64,000 nt of DNA from Sphingobacteriaceae bacterium (GTDB taxonomy: Bacteria; Bacteroidota; Bacteroidia; Sphingobacteriales; Sphingobacteriaceae), in NCBI GenBank assembly GCA_903642215.1, contig CAHJWG010000006.1, positions 124,001 through 188,000 of the forward strand, read 5' to 3'. The notes beneath the pieces are model-generated. The model worked only from the letters and a program-made list of their open reading frames with translations, was not told the DNA's origin and did not search any database. A program made the translations under genes and the position numbers. Each line of letters opens with the position of its first letter. Positions within the stretch are counted from its first letter, which is position 1. Positions 8,111 to 17,352 of the stretch are shown here, piece by piece.

Positions 8111-9190
8111 TTACTTCATTTGTTTTATCTCCTGCAGCCTGGCATAAATCTCGATCATGGCAGCCTGATCGATCAATCGTTTTTCAAGTTTTTTACCCAG
8201 TAGATTATTGCTGTCGCGTTCATTTTTCCAGATCTCATCAGCATCCTGCTGATAAAAGTTAACCCATTCCTGATTTTTATCTACCCGGAACAACTCCTCG
8301 TAACCGCGCAGCATAACGGCATTAAACCAGTATTCTCCCGGCAAACGGCCGTTTTTAAAGAAATATGCCTTTCCTGCTTTTGCAATCCGCTGCGCTTCGG
8401 ATAAATACTTTTTGTCTTTGGTTACCTCGTATAACAATACATTCGATTGCAGCATAGTACCCGTGTTGTAGGTATAAAACGCCTTTGCAACTTTTAAAGT
8501 AGAAACATTAATATTATCATAATACAAGCCTTCCGGGGCTTGCAGGTATTTATTGGTCCAGCGGTACAAAGCAAGTGCTGTATCCAAATACTGTTTTTGC
8601 CTGGTAATTTTGTACAGCTGCAGGGCAACCAAAATCCCCGGCCCGTTAGAGCAGGTGTTTTTAGTAGTTTTATCGCCTTCTTTCCAGTACGTGCCGCCCT
8701 GTGCAACCGTGTCTGTTCCGCCCAGTATAAAGCGGTAAATCATTTTAGAAACGTCCAGATATTTTTGCTGATGTTTGCGGTTGTAAGCATCCAGATAAGC
8801 GATTGCTACCCATTGGTTATCATCATAAAACCGGCTGCTGGCACGCTCTTTCCGCACATAATCCTGGTAAGCAGGAAAAGGCGGTTTATCACTATAATAC
8901 TGATCAATTGCCTGCTCTACGGGCAGCATGTATTTTTTCCCGGGTTCCAGCGTTTCCATCTCGTTTGTTCCCTGTATCAGCGCGCAGAGCGGCCAAAGCC
9001 ACGAATGCGGATTTTCGTTCTTACTGCTGTCCGTTGTTTCGTAATAAAGCCCTTTTTGCTGATCTTTTAATTTACTATTGATGTCCGCATACAGGTATTT
9101 GATCCGGCTTTGATAATCCGGCAACTGGGCTTTTGCTGCATCCCGAAAAAACAGGGCTAAAAGAAGTAAAAGGCTTAATTTAGATTTCAT
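8111..9190 (-). CDS. GH76 alpha-1,6-mannanase-type hydrolase
   Basis: A 359-residue secreted (alpha/alpha)6-barrel enzyme. The GH76 catalytic aspartate pair is seen as FYDDNQW (Asp123 and Asp124), with the family's CSNGPG (residues 180-184), YNTGTML and EYWFNAVMLRGYEEL further on. Such enzymes cut the alpha-1,6-mannan backbone of yeast cell walls or related mannans. With three GH92 exo-mannosidases in the window this suggests alpha-mannan foraging, though this gene is not in the SusCD operon. The signal peptide (KSKLSLLLLLALFF) includes ACTTCTTTTA, a near copy of the dispersed motif at 9159-9168. Confidence 0.9.
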   Translation of the reverse strand: MKSKLSLLLLLALFFRDAAKAQLPDYQSRIKYLYADINSKLKDQQKGLYYETTDSSKNENPHSWLWPLCALIQGTNEMETLEPGKKYMLPVEQAIDQYYSDKPPFPAYQDYVRKERASSRFYDDNQWVAIAYLDAYNRKHQQKYLDVSKMIYRFILGGTDTVAQGGTYWKEGDKTTKNTCSNGPGILVALQLYKITRQKQYLDTALALYRWTNKYLQAPEGLYYDNINVSTLKVAKAFYTYNTGTMLQSNVLLYEVTKDKKYLSEAQRIAKAGKAYFFKNGRLPGEYWFNAVMLRGYEELFRVDKNQEWVNFYQQDADEIWKNERDSNNLLGKKLEKRLIDQAAMIEIYARLQEIKQMK

Positions 9191-9389
9191 ATTGAAGTTA
9201 ATAATTGATTTAAGAATAAATTAACAAAAAAATAATTTAGTGTTAAAAATAATATTTGTTAACCGTTAATGACAACAAGCTATTACTCAGTCATCCCTAT
9301 AACTAATCACAAAAAACGGTAATCTACTAAACCTCAACAACTTTAATAAGTCATAACCGGTATATTGTGCCTGCAAGCTAACGTTCTCT

Positions 9390-11375
9390 ATGAAAGCTAA
9401 AATAAAATATCTAAGTGTAACACTGCTAATCATCAGCTATAGTTTGGTGTTTTTTTCCTTTTTAGATGAGCAGCAAGGCGTAAGTGCAGCCTACAAATTT
9501 CCCTACAAAAAAGCCGGCTTAACCGAGCGGCAGGCTGCGGCACATTTATTAAACCGCTTTACATACGGCGCAACGCCAAGCCAGATTGATGTAGTTGTAA
9601 AAACAGGAATGGAGAAATGGTTTGCGCAGCAGTTGGATGCCGCCATGCCTGATGATACTTTAAACCAGCTTTTAGATAAATTTGATGATCTGAAGTTGAG
9701 TAATGCCCAGATTGCGAACGTGTTTCCGAAGGGCGGACAAGTTGTGCGGATGGCGATCAAAGACGGCGTAATCAACAAAGATTCTGTAAAAAACACAGAT
9801 AAAAAAGAGTATAAAGACCAGATCGCGGCTTACATGCAGCAAAAAGGTTTGAAGCCCGAACAGGAACTTTTCCGGCAGTTTATCAACCAAAAAATATTAA
9901 GGGCAACTTACACCAATAACCAGCTGCAGGAAGTGCTTACCGATTTCTGGTTTAACCATTTCAATGTTTCGATCACTAAAAACGATTGCGCCGTATTTAT
10001 TCCGAATTTTGAGCGAGATGCCATCCGCCCCAATGCTTTAGGCAAATTTGACGCTTTGCTATTGGCAACGGCAAAATCTCCGGCTATGCTTTATTACCTG
10101 GATAATTTCAGCAGTTCGGGCATCAACACAAATACTAATCAGCCTGCATTAGCCAACATGCGTATGCGTTTTGCCAGTCAGCAAATGGCCGGCATGGGCG
10201 ATACCGCCCGTAAAACACAAATTTTAAACAAACTTAACCAGGCGAAAAAAGCACAAGGTTTAAACGAGAATTACGCACGGGAAGTGATGGAACTGCATAC
10301 ATTGGGCGTTGATGGCGGTTACACGCAGCAGGACGTAACCCAGGGGGCAAAAGTTTTAACCGGATGGACGATTTACCCGATGGGTGAAGATGGTTATGGT
10401 GCGGCCATAAAAAAGTTGATGGACAGAGCAGGTGCAGATAAACTGGATCAGTTGGGTTTTGTGCACGAAGGTGATTTTTTATTCGTTCCGAATCGGCACG
10501 ACAACAGCGAGAAAACGGTTTTAGGTAAGCATTTTGAGGCCGGCGGCGGTTACCAGGAAGGCGTTCAGTTGTTAGAAATGCTGGCGCACCATCCATCTAC
10601 CGCCCGTTTTATTTGCCAGAAAATTGCCGTACGGTTTGTGAATGATCATCCGCCAAAAAGCCTGATTGATAAAATGGTGAAAACCTTTTTGCAGAAAGAC
10701 GGAAGCATTCGCGAAGTATTATTAACGATGACTGCCGCACCGGAATTTTGGACTGCCGATGCGTTGCGCGATAAAACAAAATCGCCTTTCGAGCTGGCTA
10801 TCAGCTCTGTAAGAGGTTTGGATGCTGCCATCAGTCAGCCTTACCAGCTATTTAATTGGATCAATAAAATGGGGCAGAAAATGTATTATTATCAGGCACC
10901 AACCGGCTTCCCGGATAAAGGCCAATACTGGATTAATACCGGCGCGCTGTTAAACCGCATGAATTTTGGTTTGGCACTGGCCGCTAACCGCATACCGGGA
11001 ATTAAAGTTGATTTAGCAGCCTTAAACAATCACCATGAACCCGAAAGTGCCGCAGCTGCTTTGGTAACTTACAGCAAGCTGATTATGCCGGAACGCAATC
11101 TCGACCAAACCATTAAACGGTTAACGCCGTTGCTTGCCGCGCCGGATTTAACAAAAAAAATAGAAGATGCAAGCAGCAAAACAGTTCCGGTTGTACCTTT
11201 AAATCAGGCTTCCCAAAAAATGGTTTTTACCGATGATGCCAAAAAAAAGGGTGATAAAAACAGTATGCAGCCCGATAATACTTATGTAGCGATGCAAAGC
11301 CGGCCGGGTAATAACTCGATGTTGGCGCAGGTTGTAGGCGTAATTATCGGTTCGCCGGAGTTTCAAAGACGTTAA
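9390..11375 (+). CDS. DUF1800 secreted protein
   Basis: A 661-residue protein of the DUF1800 family: HLLNRFTYGATPSQIDVVV near the N-terminus, WFNHFNVSITK in the first third, NYAREVMELHTLGVDGGYT with VTQGAKVLTGWTIY mid-protein, and a C-terminal IIGSPEFQRR. An N-terminal membrane anchor or signal (ITLLIISYSLVFFSFL type) directs it out of the cytoplasm. Function is not established. DUF1800 proteins are almost always encoded just before a DUF1501 protein, as here (22 bases to the next ATG), so the two presumably act together in the envelope. Confidence 0.9.
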   Translation: MKAKIKYLSVTLLIISYSLVFFSFLDEQQGVSAAYKFPYKKAGLTERQAAAHLLNRFTYGATPSQIDVVVKTGMEKWFAQQLDAAMPDDTLNQLLDKFDDLKLSNAQIANVFPKGGQVVRMAIKDGVINKDSVKNTDKKEYKDQIAAYMQQKGLKPEQELFRQFINQKILRATYTNNQLQEVLTDFWFNHFNVSITKNDCAVFIPNFERDAIRPNALGKFDALLLATAKSPAMLYYLDNFSSSGINTNTNQPALANMRMRFASQQMAGMGDTARKTQILNKLNQAKKAQGLNENYAREVMELHTLGVDGGYTQQDVTQGAKVLTGWTIYPMGEDGYGAAIKKLMDRAGADKLDQLGFVHEGDFLFVPNRHDNSEKTVLGKHFEAGGGYQEGVQLLEMLAHHPSTARFICQKIAVRFVNDHPPKSLIDKMVKTFLQKDGSIREVLLTMTAAPEFWTADALRDKTKSPFELAISSVRGLDAAISQPYQLFNWINKMGQKMYYYQAPTGFPDKGQYWINTGALLNRMNFGLALAANRIPGIKVDLAALNNHHEPESAAAALVTYSKLIMPERNLDQTIKRLTPLLAAPDLTKKIEDASSKTVPVVPLNQASQKMVFTDDAKKKGDKNSMQPDNTYVAMQSRPGNNSMLAQVVGVIIGSPEFQRR

Positions 11376-11397
11376 TTTAATTCAAAATTTTTTGATC

Positions 11398-12669
11398 ATG
11401 ACATCAAGAAGAGGATTTTTAAAAGCAGGCGGACTGGCACTTTTTGGTATCGGTTTGGGCGGCGTGCCAGCGTTTATTGCAGAAGCTGCCGCGAGTGTTA
11501 AAAAACAGGAGCTTTACAAAAAGAAAAAAGTGCTGGTTTGTATTTTCCAGCGTGGCGCAATGGATGGTTTAATGGCCGTTACTCCTTTTACCGATGAATA
11601 TTTGCAGGCAGCCAGGCCAACATTATTTATGTCGGCAGCAAAAAGTAGCAGCAGCAATCCGTTGATTGATTTGGACGGACACTTCGGATTGCACCCTGCC
11701 ATGAACGCTTTCGAACCGTTATTCCGCGATAAACGGCTGGCAATTGTGCACGGCATCGGCTCGCCGAACAATACACGATCTCATTTTGATGCACAGGATT
11801 ACATGGAATCCGGCACACCTTTTAACAAGGGGACTTCCAGCGGCTGGCTTAACCGCGCGGTTGGCTTATTGGGCCATGATGCAGCCACGCCTTTTCAGGG
11901 TGTAAGTTTAACTTCGGCTATGCCACGCTCCTTTTACGGCGATAATCCTTCGGTTGCGATCAGTAATTTGCAAGATTTTACCATCCAGATGCGTGGAAAT
12001 CCTGCCGGCGCAAATATGGCTGCCCGCAGTTTTGAAGATCTGTATGATCAAACTTCGTCAGGCTTGTTAAAGCAAACCGGTAAAGAAAGTTTTGATGCCG
12101 TAAAAATGCTTCAGAAAACGGATACCAAGAATTATCAGCCGGCAAATAATGCGGTTTATCCGAATACTGCCTTGGGAAATTCGCTGAAACAAATCGCACA
12201 GCTGATAAAAATGGATGTAGGTATGGAAGTTGCTTTTGCAGAATCCGGCGGCTGGGACACGCACTTTAACCAAGGCGCGGCAACTGGGATCTTTGCCCGG
12301 AACGTAACCGATTTAAGCAGCAGCATGGTAGCTTTGTGGACGGATTTGGGAACTTACCAGGATGATGTAACCGTGATGACGATGACCGAATTCGGCCGAA
12401 CTGTAAAGCAAAACGGAACCGGCGGAACCGATCATGGCCGCGGCTCCTGCAATTTTATTTTAGGGAATGATGTAAACGGCGGTTTGGTGCATGGAAATGT
12501 ACAGCCTTTAGCGGTAGAAAACCTGGAAGACGGCCGCGACCTTGCTGTTACCACTGATTTTAGAAGTGTTTTTAGTGAAGTTGCCGATAAACATCTCAAA
12601 ATTAACAATGATCATGTTTTGTTTCCGGATTGGAAAGGCAGTAAAATCGGCGTGATGAAATCAACCTGA
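11398..12669 (+). CDS. DUF1501 Tat-exported protein
   Basis: A 423-residue protein read from the ATG at 11398; a TTG six bases upstream is possible but ATG sits correctly before the signal. It begins MTSRRGFLKAGG, a clear twin-arginine motif, followed by a hydrophobic stretch ending near FIAEAAA. The body belongs to the alkaline-phosphatase-like DUF1501 family: IFQRGAMDGLMAV, FGLHPAMN, GSPNNTRSHFDAQDYMESG, ESGGWDTHFNQG, MTEFGRTVKQNGTGGTDHG. Asp and His residues in these motifs are those that bind metal in the superfamily. It forms a tight pair with the DUF1800 gene before it. The reaction is unknown. Confidence 0.92.
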   Translation: MTSRRGFLKAGGLALFGIGLGGVPAFIAEAAASVKKQELYKKKKVLVCIFQRGAMDGLMAVTPFTDEYLQAARPTLFMSAAKSSSSNPLIDLDGHFGLHPAMNAFEPLFRDKRLAIVHGIGSPNNTRSHFDAQDYMESGTPFNKGTSSGWLNRAVGLLGHDAATPFQGVSLTSAMPRSFYGDNPSVAISNLQDFTIQMRGNPAGANMAARSFEDLYDQTSSGLLKQTGKESFDAVKMLQKTDTKNYQPANNAVYPNTALGNSLKQIAQLIKMDVGMEVAFAESGGWDTHFNQGAATGIFARNVTDLSSSMVALWTDLGTYQDDVTVMTMTEFGRTVKQNGTGGTDHGRGSCNFILGNDVNGGLVHGNVQPLAVENLEDGRDLAVTTDFRSVFSEVADKHLKINNDHVLFPDWKGSKIGVMKST

Positions 12670-12682
12670 ACAATCAGGAAGT

Positions 12683-13126
12683 TTAGCTTGCCACTAACTT
12701 GCTATTGCTCCTGTAAACGTATTCGTTGTAAATATGCCTTCTGGCAAATCTACCCGGAGAATCAGCATTAATCAGCTTTACGTAAACCGCTTTCGGCACA
12801 TCAAAATATTCATAAATATTGCCGTCGGAAAAGTTGATTTTCAATACCTGAGATTTATATTCAAAATCCTGAATACTTGCCGTGGTGGTGGTAACCGTAT
12901 ATTCTGCTAAAGATTGGTTGCGGGTTTCGGGCGCGATGCTAACCAAAAAATGATAAGCCTCGATAATGGTTTTACTTTTTTCTTCGGCTTCCAACCTGCT
13001 TTCATTATCCTGAAATTTATCTGGATGCCAAACTTTTATCAGGTTGCGGTAAACGGTTTTCAATTCCTGTAATTCCGCAGCTTCGTTTACACCTAAAAGT
13101 TTCCTGTAATCAACAATTTTTTTCAT
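12683..13126 (-). CDS. J-domain protein with C-terminal KTSC domain
   Basis: A 147-residue two-domain protein. Residues 5-65 are a J domain with the HPD tripeptide at 34-36 (IKVWHPDKFQD), which should stimulate an Hsp70 (DnaK) ATPase. Residues about 85-143 are a KTSC domain: FEYKSQVLKINFSDGNIYEY, a VP-x-x-VY turn and ADSPGRFARRHI. The KTSC domain is a short beta-rich module often found on its own or beside lysyl-tRNA synthetase-type genes, and is thought to bind nucleic acid. No glycine-rich linker or zinc finger is present, so this is a class III J protein that may bring DnaK to a particular target. It ends 13 bases from the convergent DUF1501 gene. Confidence 0.85.
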   Translation of the reverse strand: MKKIVDYRKLLGVNEAAELQELKTVYRNLIKVWHPDKFQDNESRLEAEEKSKTIIEAYHFLVSIAPETRNQSLAEYTVTTTTASIQDFEYKSQVLKINFSDGNIYEYFDVPKAVYVKLINADSPGRFARRHIYNEYVYRSNSKLVAS

Positions 13127-13453
13127 GAAATGGCCTTATTTGCCTGTAATCTTAAAGCACAAAGAATAAATATTTAAATGCTTCTATTAAATAATTTGCG
13201 AAGTTAAACTTTCTTGTCAGAGCTTAAAAGTAAATTGATTAAGATGATATCAAAAGCGAGTGAAATCAGATGGATACTTCAAGCATATTTATCGCCGCCA
13301 ATTTTTAGGTGATAAAAGAAGCATTATCGATTTTTATCCGATAAAAACAGCATCAGTTGATTGCTTTACTACGGCTTTCAACTTAAATCCCCAATAATTT
13401 TATTTTCTGTTTCGGGCTTAAAAGCTTCAACATTAGTTTATTATATTTGATAG
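13127..13453. other. Intergenic region with three motif copies
   Basis: A 327-base divergent gap. It holds a variant forward copy at 13179-13190 (ATGCTTCTATTA), an exact reverse copy at 13313-13324, and the sister form TAAAAACAGCAT at 13342-13353. Between the last two lies a palindromic TTTTTATC-CG-GATAAAA stretch. No other structure was seen. Confidence 0.6.
13311..13353. repeat. Tandem pair of dispersed motif variants
   Basis: GATAAAAGAAGCAT (13311-13324) and, 15 bases on, GATAAAAACAGCAT (13340-13353) lie in the same orientation. This places the two main forms of the motif side by side, which shows that they belong to one family. Confidence 0.8.
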
Positions 13454-14716
13454 ATGAAGCTTTTGAAATGTGTTTTTGTGCTTGTATTCCTGGTTTTGCC
13501 GATGTATGGCAAATCGGCTTCCATCCTGATTCCGATGGATAATACACAGAAAGACCATTTAAAATCATACGGCGTTACTTTTTGGGTTTTGAAAAATGGC
13601 GGCGAAGTGGATTGGCTCCTCAACTACCGCGGAGGCAGCTTTTTAACTAAATATGATGTAAAAACAGCAAACGAATGCAAAGTAAGAGGCATCAGTTGCG
13701 AAGTTTTAGCGGATGGAAAAGTGAGCGAAATCCTGGCTGAAATAAACGATCCGTCTGCCAATATGGAAATGGTGAAGCTGGAAAAAGCACCCAGGATTGC
13801 GGTTTATTCGCCAAAGGATAAAGGCCCGCTGGAAGATGCCGTTGCGCTGGTTTTAAAGTATGCGGAAATCCCTTTCGATTTTTTATACGATGAAGAAGTA
13901 CTCAAAAATGATTTGTATAAATACGATTGGCTGCACCTGCATCACGAAGATTTTACCGGCCAGTACAGCAAAATGATGGGCGGATACCGCAACCAGGAAT
14001 GGAACGCGCAAAGTAAAATGGCGCAGGAAGTTACGGCGCATAAACTCGGTTTTGAAAAGGTATCTAAAATGAAGCTAGCCGTAGCGCAGCATATTCGGGA
14101 ATTTTGCGGAAACGGCGGATTTTTATTTGCTATGTGTTCCGGCGCGGATAGTTTTGATATTGCGCTGGCTGCCGCAAACACAGACATCTGCGGTGCTTTG
14201 TACGACGGAGATGCCGCCGATCCGAATGCACAATCCAAACTTGATTTCAGGCAAACGCTTGCTTTTCAAAACTTTACTGTTAATACAAATAGCTGGTCGC
14301 ACCAGTTTAGTGATATTGATGTTTCTAATACGAGGCATATTTTGCAGGCAAACGATTTTTTTACGCTGTTTGATTTTTCGGCCAAATGGGATGTTGTTCC
14401 AAGTATGTTAACCCAAAATCATGAACGGGTTATCAAAGGGTTTAAAGGTTTGGCAACGGCTTTTGATAAAAGCAAGCTTAAACCAAGCGTTACCATTATG
14501 GGAGAAATGAAGGCGGCAAACGAAGCACGTTATATCCACGGCGAGTACGGAAAAGGGCAATGGACTTTTTACGGCGGCCACGACCCGGAAGATTACCAGC
14601 ATGGCCCGAACGAGCCGCCAACAGATTTAGCCCTGCATCCCAACTCGCCCGGTTACCGGCTTATTTTAAATAACGTGCTTTTTATGGCCGCTAAAAAGAA
14701 GAAACAGAAAACCTGA
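13454..14716 (+). CDS. Secreted glutamine-amidotransferase-like protein (often called asparagine synthetase B)
   Basis: A 420-residue exported protein (MKLLKCVFVLVFLVLPMYGK signal). Bacteroidota databases often label this family asparagine synthetase B, but no AsnB synthetase or Ntn amidotransferase domain is visible. What is seen instead is a class-I-GATase/ThuA-like fold: APRIAVYSP opening a Rossmann-like core, DWLHLHHEDFTG, then a nucleophile-elbow sequence FLFAMCSGAD with Cys228, and GKGQWTFYGGHDPEDYQHG near the end, which could supply the histidine of a Cys-His pair. Substrate unknown. It starts just after a motif-rich gap and converges with gamma-glutamyltransferase, which also handles glutamine-like amides; the link is speculative. 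Confidence 0.75.
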   Translation: MKLLKCVFVLVFLVLPMYGKSASILIPMDNTQKDHLKSYGVTFWVLKNGGEVDWLLNYRGGSFLTKYDVKTANECKVRGISCEVLADGKVSEILAEINDPSANMEMVKLEKAPRIAVYSPKDKGPLEDAVALVLKYAEIPFDFLYDEEVLKNDLYKYDWLHLHHEDFTGQYSKMMGGYRNQEWNAQSKMAQEVTAHKLGFEKVSKMKLAVAQHIREFCGNGGFLFAMCSGADSFDIALAAANTDICGALYDGDAADPNAQSKLDFRQTLAFQNFTVNTNSWSHQFSDIDVSNTRHILQANDFFTLFDFSAKWDVVPSMLTQNHERVIKGFKGLATAFDKSKLKPSVTIMGEMKAANEARYIHGEYGKGQWTFYGGHDPEDYQHGPNEPPTDLALHPNSPGYRLILNNVLFMAAKKKKQKT

Positions 14717-14758
14717 TTTCGTTATATTGAAATCATGAACAATCAAAAAATTTACCGT

Positions 14759-14770
14759 TAAAAACAGTAT
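14759..14770. repeat. Dispersed motif, variant copy
   Basis: TAAAAACAGTAT, one mismatch from the sister form, preceded by AATTTACCGT as expected for the reverse orientation. It lies in the 58-base gap between two convergent genes, 4 bases from the gamma-glutamyltransferase stop. Confidence 0.6.
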
Positions 14771-14774
14771 CGTT

Positions 14775-16655
14775 TTACCAGCCGATACCGTAATCTTCAC
14801 CGTGATTGCTGGAACCGCCCCATAAACTTCCGTGCTTCCAATCGAAGTAAATCGCATTAATCGGCCCACTGGTTCTATCTTCAAAACTCAAAACATAACC
14901 CATTTTTTTCAGCTCGTTTCGTACTGCTTCGGTTGTATTGGTATTTAATAAAATCTGACCTGGTTTTGGCTCGCGGTCGGCAGTTTTGGTTCCGCCTAAA
15001 GAAAGCCATAATTGATTGGTGTTGAAGTTAGCCGCTTCGGTAGCTTTTTGTACCGTCATGCCAAATTCAGCTACATTTAAAAAAAACTGTAACAGGTTCT
15101 GATCCTGCGTATCGCCGCCCTGAACGGCAGCAGATAAAAAAGGTTTTCCATCTTTTAAAAACATAGACGGCGATAAAGTAACGCGCGGCCTTTTGCCCGG
15201 TGCCACCACATTAAACGGATTTAAGGTTGAATCAAGTACAAAACTTTGCATCCGCTGGCTCATGCCCACACCCGTATTTCCGGCAATGCAAGCCGGCAGC
15301 CAGCCGCCGCTTGGCGTTATCGAAACCACCCAGCCTTCTTTATCAGCAGCTTCAACAGAAGTAGTACCGCGCCATAAACGGTCCTGGTAAAGTTCTTTCG
15401 GTGTGTTGTTCCCTAAATCGTGTTTTGGGGCGAAGTTTCTTTTGGATGTATCCATTTCAAAACCTCTGTTTTTGAGGAGATTGATGTACGGATTTATCTT
15501 TCCTTCGTACGGATACGGATTACCTGGGCCGATGTTCGCACTGTTTTTATCGTAATTAATTAATGCCGCGCGTTGCTTTGCATACTCTTTGCTCAGCAAG
15601 CCCTTAATCGGTTCGCGGGGTTCGGCATAAGCATCGCCGTAATAAAAATCACGGTCTGCAAAAGATAAATTCATGGCCTGATAAACAGTATGGATATATT
15701 TTGAACTGTTGTAACCCATACTTTTCAGGTCGAAATTCTCCAGAATATTTAAGGCTTGCAGCATCACCGGGCCTTGCGTCCACTGCTGTAACTTGTAAAC
15801 ATCAATCCCTTTGTAATTAACCATCAGCGGCTCTTCTTCAACAGGTTTCCATTTCGCCAGATCCTGCATTGTGATTAAACCGCCCTGCTCCTTGCTGCCG
15901 CGCACAAATTCCTGCGCGATATCTCCTTTATAAAAACGATCATAAGCTGCCATCAAAGCTTCCTTGCGGCTTTTGCCTTTTTTTAAAGCAGCTTTTTCGG
16001 CGGCAACCATTTTGGTAAGCGTTTCCAATAAATCTTTCTGTACAAATATTTCGCCTGCTTCCGGTGCTTCGCGTTTTTCTCCGGGATGCGTTAGAAATAC
16101 TTTTTTGCTGTAAGGCCATTGCTTAATCATGGTTTTACCGCGTTCGATGGTGTTTGCAGCCTGCGCTTCTATGGCGTAACCGGCAGCCATGTGCATAGCC
16201 GGTGCCAGAACCTGTTCTAAACTCATGGTACCGTAATTCATCAGCATATAAATTAAACCGCCGGGTGTACCGGGCGTAGTTGCTGCCAGCGGGCCGTACT
16301 CCGGCGGGAAATTATAGCCTTTACTTTTGAAAAAAGCAACCGTAGCACCAGTTGGCGCAAAGCCCATCGCGTTAATGGCAATTACCTTTTTAGTTTTCGG
16401 ATTATAAATCAATGCCTGTGTTTCTCCGCCCCAGCTCAGCGTATCCCACATGGTACAGGCGGCGGCAAGCATGGCACAGGCGGCATCAACTGCATTTCCG
16501 CCTTTTTGGAAAGTTATGGCACCTGCCGTAGCAGCCATTGGCTTACCGGTAACAGCCATCCAGCTGCTGCCGTAAAGCATCGGTTTTTGCGTTTGCTGCG
16601 CAGATAAAGACAATGTAAAACTTGCCAGTAAAAACAGTATCAACAGGTGTTTCAT
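14775..16655 (-). CDS. ggt: Gamma-glutamyltransferase
   Basis: A protein of 626 residues from the ATG at 16655, which begins the signal peptide MKHLLILFLLASFTLSLSAQ; an upstream in-frame ATG at 16688 is less likely. It is a periplasmic Ntn hydrolase that splits itself and moves or hydrolyses gamma-glutamyl groups, as in glutathione. Landmarks are QKGGNAVDAACAM, a GTPGG turn, and the cleavage and nucleophile site GTTSVEAADKEGW with the catalytic threonine at about residue 431. AGNTGVGMSQRMQSF and PGKRPRVTLSPS follow. Length matches the family. The precursor should yield large and small subunits. A sister-motif near copy overlaps the signal-peptide codons at 16629-16640. Confidence 0.93.
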   Translation of the reverse strand: MKHLLILFLLASFTLSLSAQQTQKPMLYGSSWMAVTGKPMAATAGAITFQKGGNAVDAACAMLAAACTMWDTLSWGGETQALIYNPKTKKVIAINAMGFAPTGATVAFFKSKGYNFPPEYGPLAATTPGTPGGLIYMLMNYGTMSLEQVLAPAMHMAAGYAIEAQAANTIERGKTMIKQWPYSKKVFLTHPGEKREAPEAGEIFVQKDLLETLTKMVAAEKAALKKGKSRKEALMAAYDRFYKGDIAQEFVRGSKEQGGLITMQDLAKWKPVEEEPLMVNYKGIDVYKLQQWTQGPVMLQALNILENFDLKSMGYNSSKYIHTVYQAMNLSFADRDFYYGDAYAEPREPIKGLLSKEYAKQRAALINYDKNSANIGPGNPYPYEGKINPYINLLKNRGFEMDTSKRNFAPKHDLGNNTPKELYQDRLWRGTTSVEAADKEGWVVSITPSGGWLPACIAGNTGVGMSQRMQSFVLDSTLNPFNVVAPGKRPRVTLSPSMFLKDGKPFLSAAVQGGDTQDQNLLQFFLNVAEFGMTVQKATEAANFNTNQLWLSLGGTKTADREPKPGQILLNTNTTEAVRNELKKMGYVLSFEDRTSGPINAIYFDWKHGSLWGGSSNHGEDYGIGW

Positions 16656-16833
16656 AAAAAATATTTTTAATTTAAAGTTATTAAACATTGTTGCATTTGC
16701 TTCCCAAATTATAAAAAATATCAGGAAGGCAAACGTTCTCTAACGGTAATTATTTAAAATGAGTGAAAATAGTATTGCTGTTTTTGAATGATCTAAGAAT
16801 GTTTAACCATTTTTATTAGTTTAATATTGGCTG

Positions 16834-16857
16834 ATGCTTCTTTTACCCGATAAAAAA
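16834..16857. repeat. Dispersed motif, full copy
   Basis: ATGCTTCTTTTA, then CCCGA, then TAAAAAA. The outer flanks AACCATTTTTAT (16805-16816) and ATAAAAAATGGTT (16850-16862) also pair, so the copy lies inside a larger hairpin behind the DUF1810 stop. Confidence 0.75.
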
Positions 16858-16882
16858 TGGTTAAGCTTTGTTGATTCTACAA

Positions 16883-17314
16883 TTACTGCTTTGCGGAAAT
16901 TAACTGCAACGTTTTGTTGTCCTTTTCGCCATTAAAAAACTTTTTTAAAACTGATTGAAATACAGGATTGGTACTATCCAGTGCAGAAAACAAAGTCATG
17001 GAAGATTTCAATTTTAAATCGTCCGGACTGCCGAATATTTGGCCGGCGTTATTACTTTCCTGCTGAAGCAATTCGTTGCAAATCTCAATTAACCTGTTTC
17101 CTAAAACGGGATGTTTTAAAAATTCTTCTGCTTCCGATACATCTTTTATGGCATAAAACCTGGAGGTTTCGCTAAAACCCAAGCCTTGTATCTGCGGAAA
17201 AATATACCACATCCAATGACTTCTTTTTCTGCCGTTTTTAATTTCAGACAGGGCGGTTTGAAAATCTGTTTCCTGTGCATCAACAAACCGTTTCAAGTTA
17301 TTTTGAGTAGACAT
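16883..17314 (-). CDS. DUF1810 family protein
   Basis: A 143-residue cytosolic protein of the DUF1810 (YdbT/calpastatin-like in older labels) family: LKRFVDAQETDFQTALSEIK, then the very conserved RKRSHWMWYIFPQIQGLG, YAIKDVSEAEEFLKHPVLG, and DDLKLKSSMTLFSALD, ending with an LKKFFNGEKDNKT helix. Length is normal. The family is widespread and its function is unknown; structures show a compact all-helical fold. It has the same orientation as the unknown gene that starts downstream of its own promoter region, with a 38-base gap between them, so the two may be linked transcriptionally. Confidence 0.88.
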   Translation of the reverse strand: MSTQNNLKRFVDAQETDFQTALSEIKNGRKRSHWMWYIFPQIQGLGFSETSRFYAIKDVSEAEEFLKHPVLGNRLIEICNELLQQESNNAGQIFGSPDDLKLKSSMTLFSALDSTNPVFQSVLKKFFNGEKDNKTLQLISAKQ

Positions 17315-17352
17315 TTTTGTATTGATCTTTCTTAAAAATCTATAAAAACAGA

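Noticed and set aside
8540..9070. 176-codon plus-strand ORF opposite the GH76 gene
   Set aside because: It is a mirror frame of a gene with intact catalytic motifs, Cys/Val/Arg-rich without domain structure.
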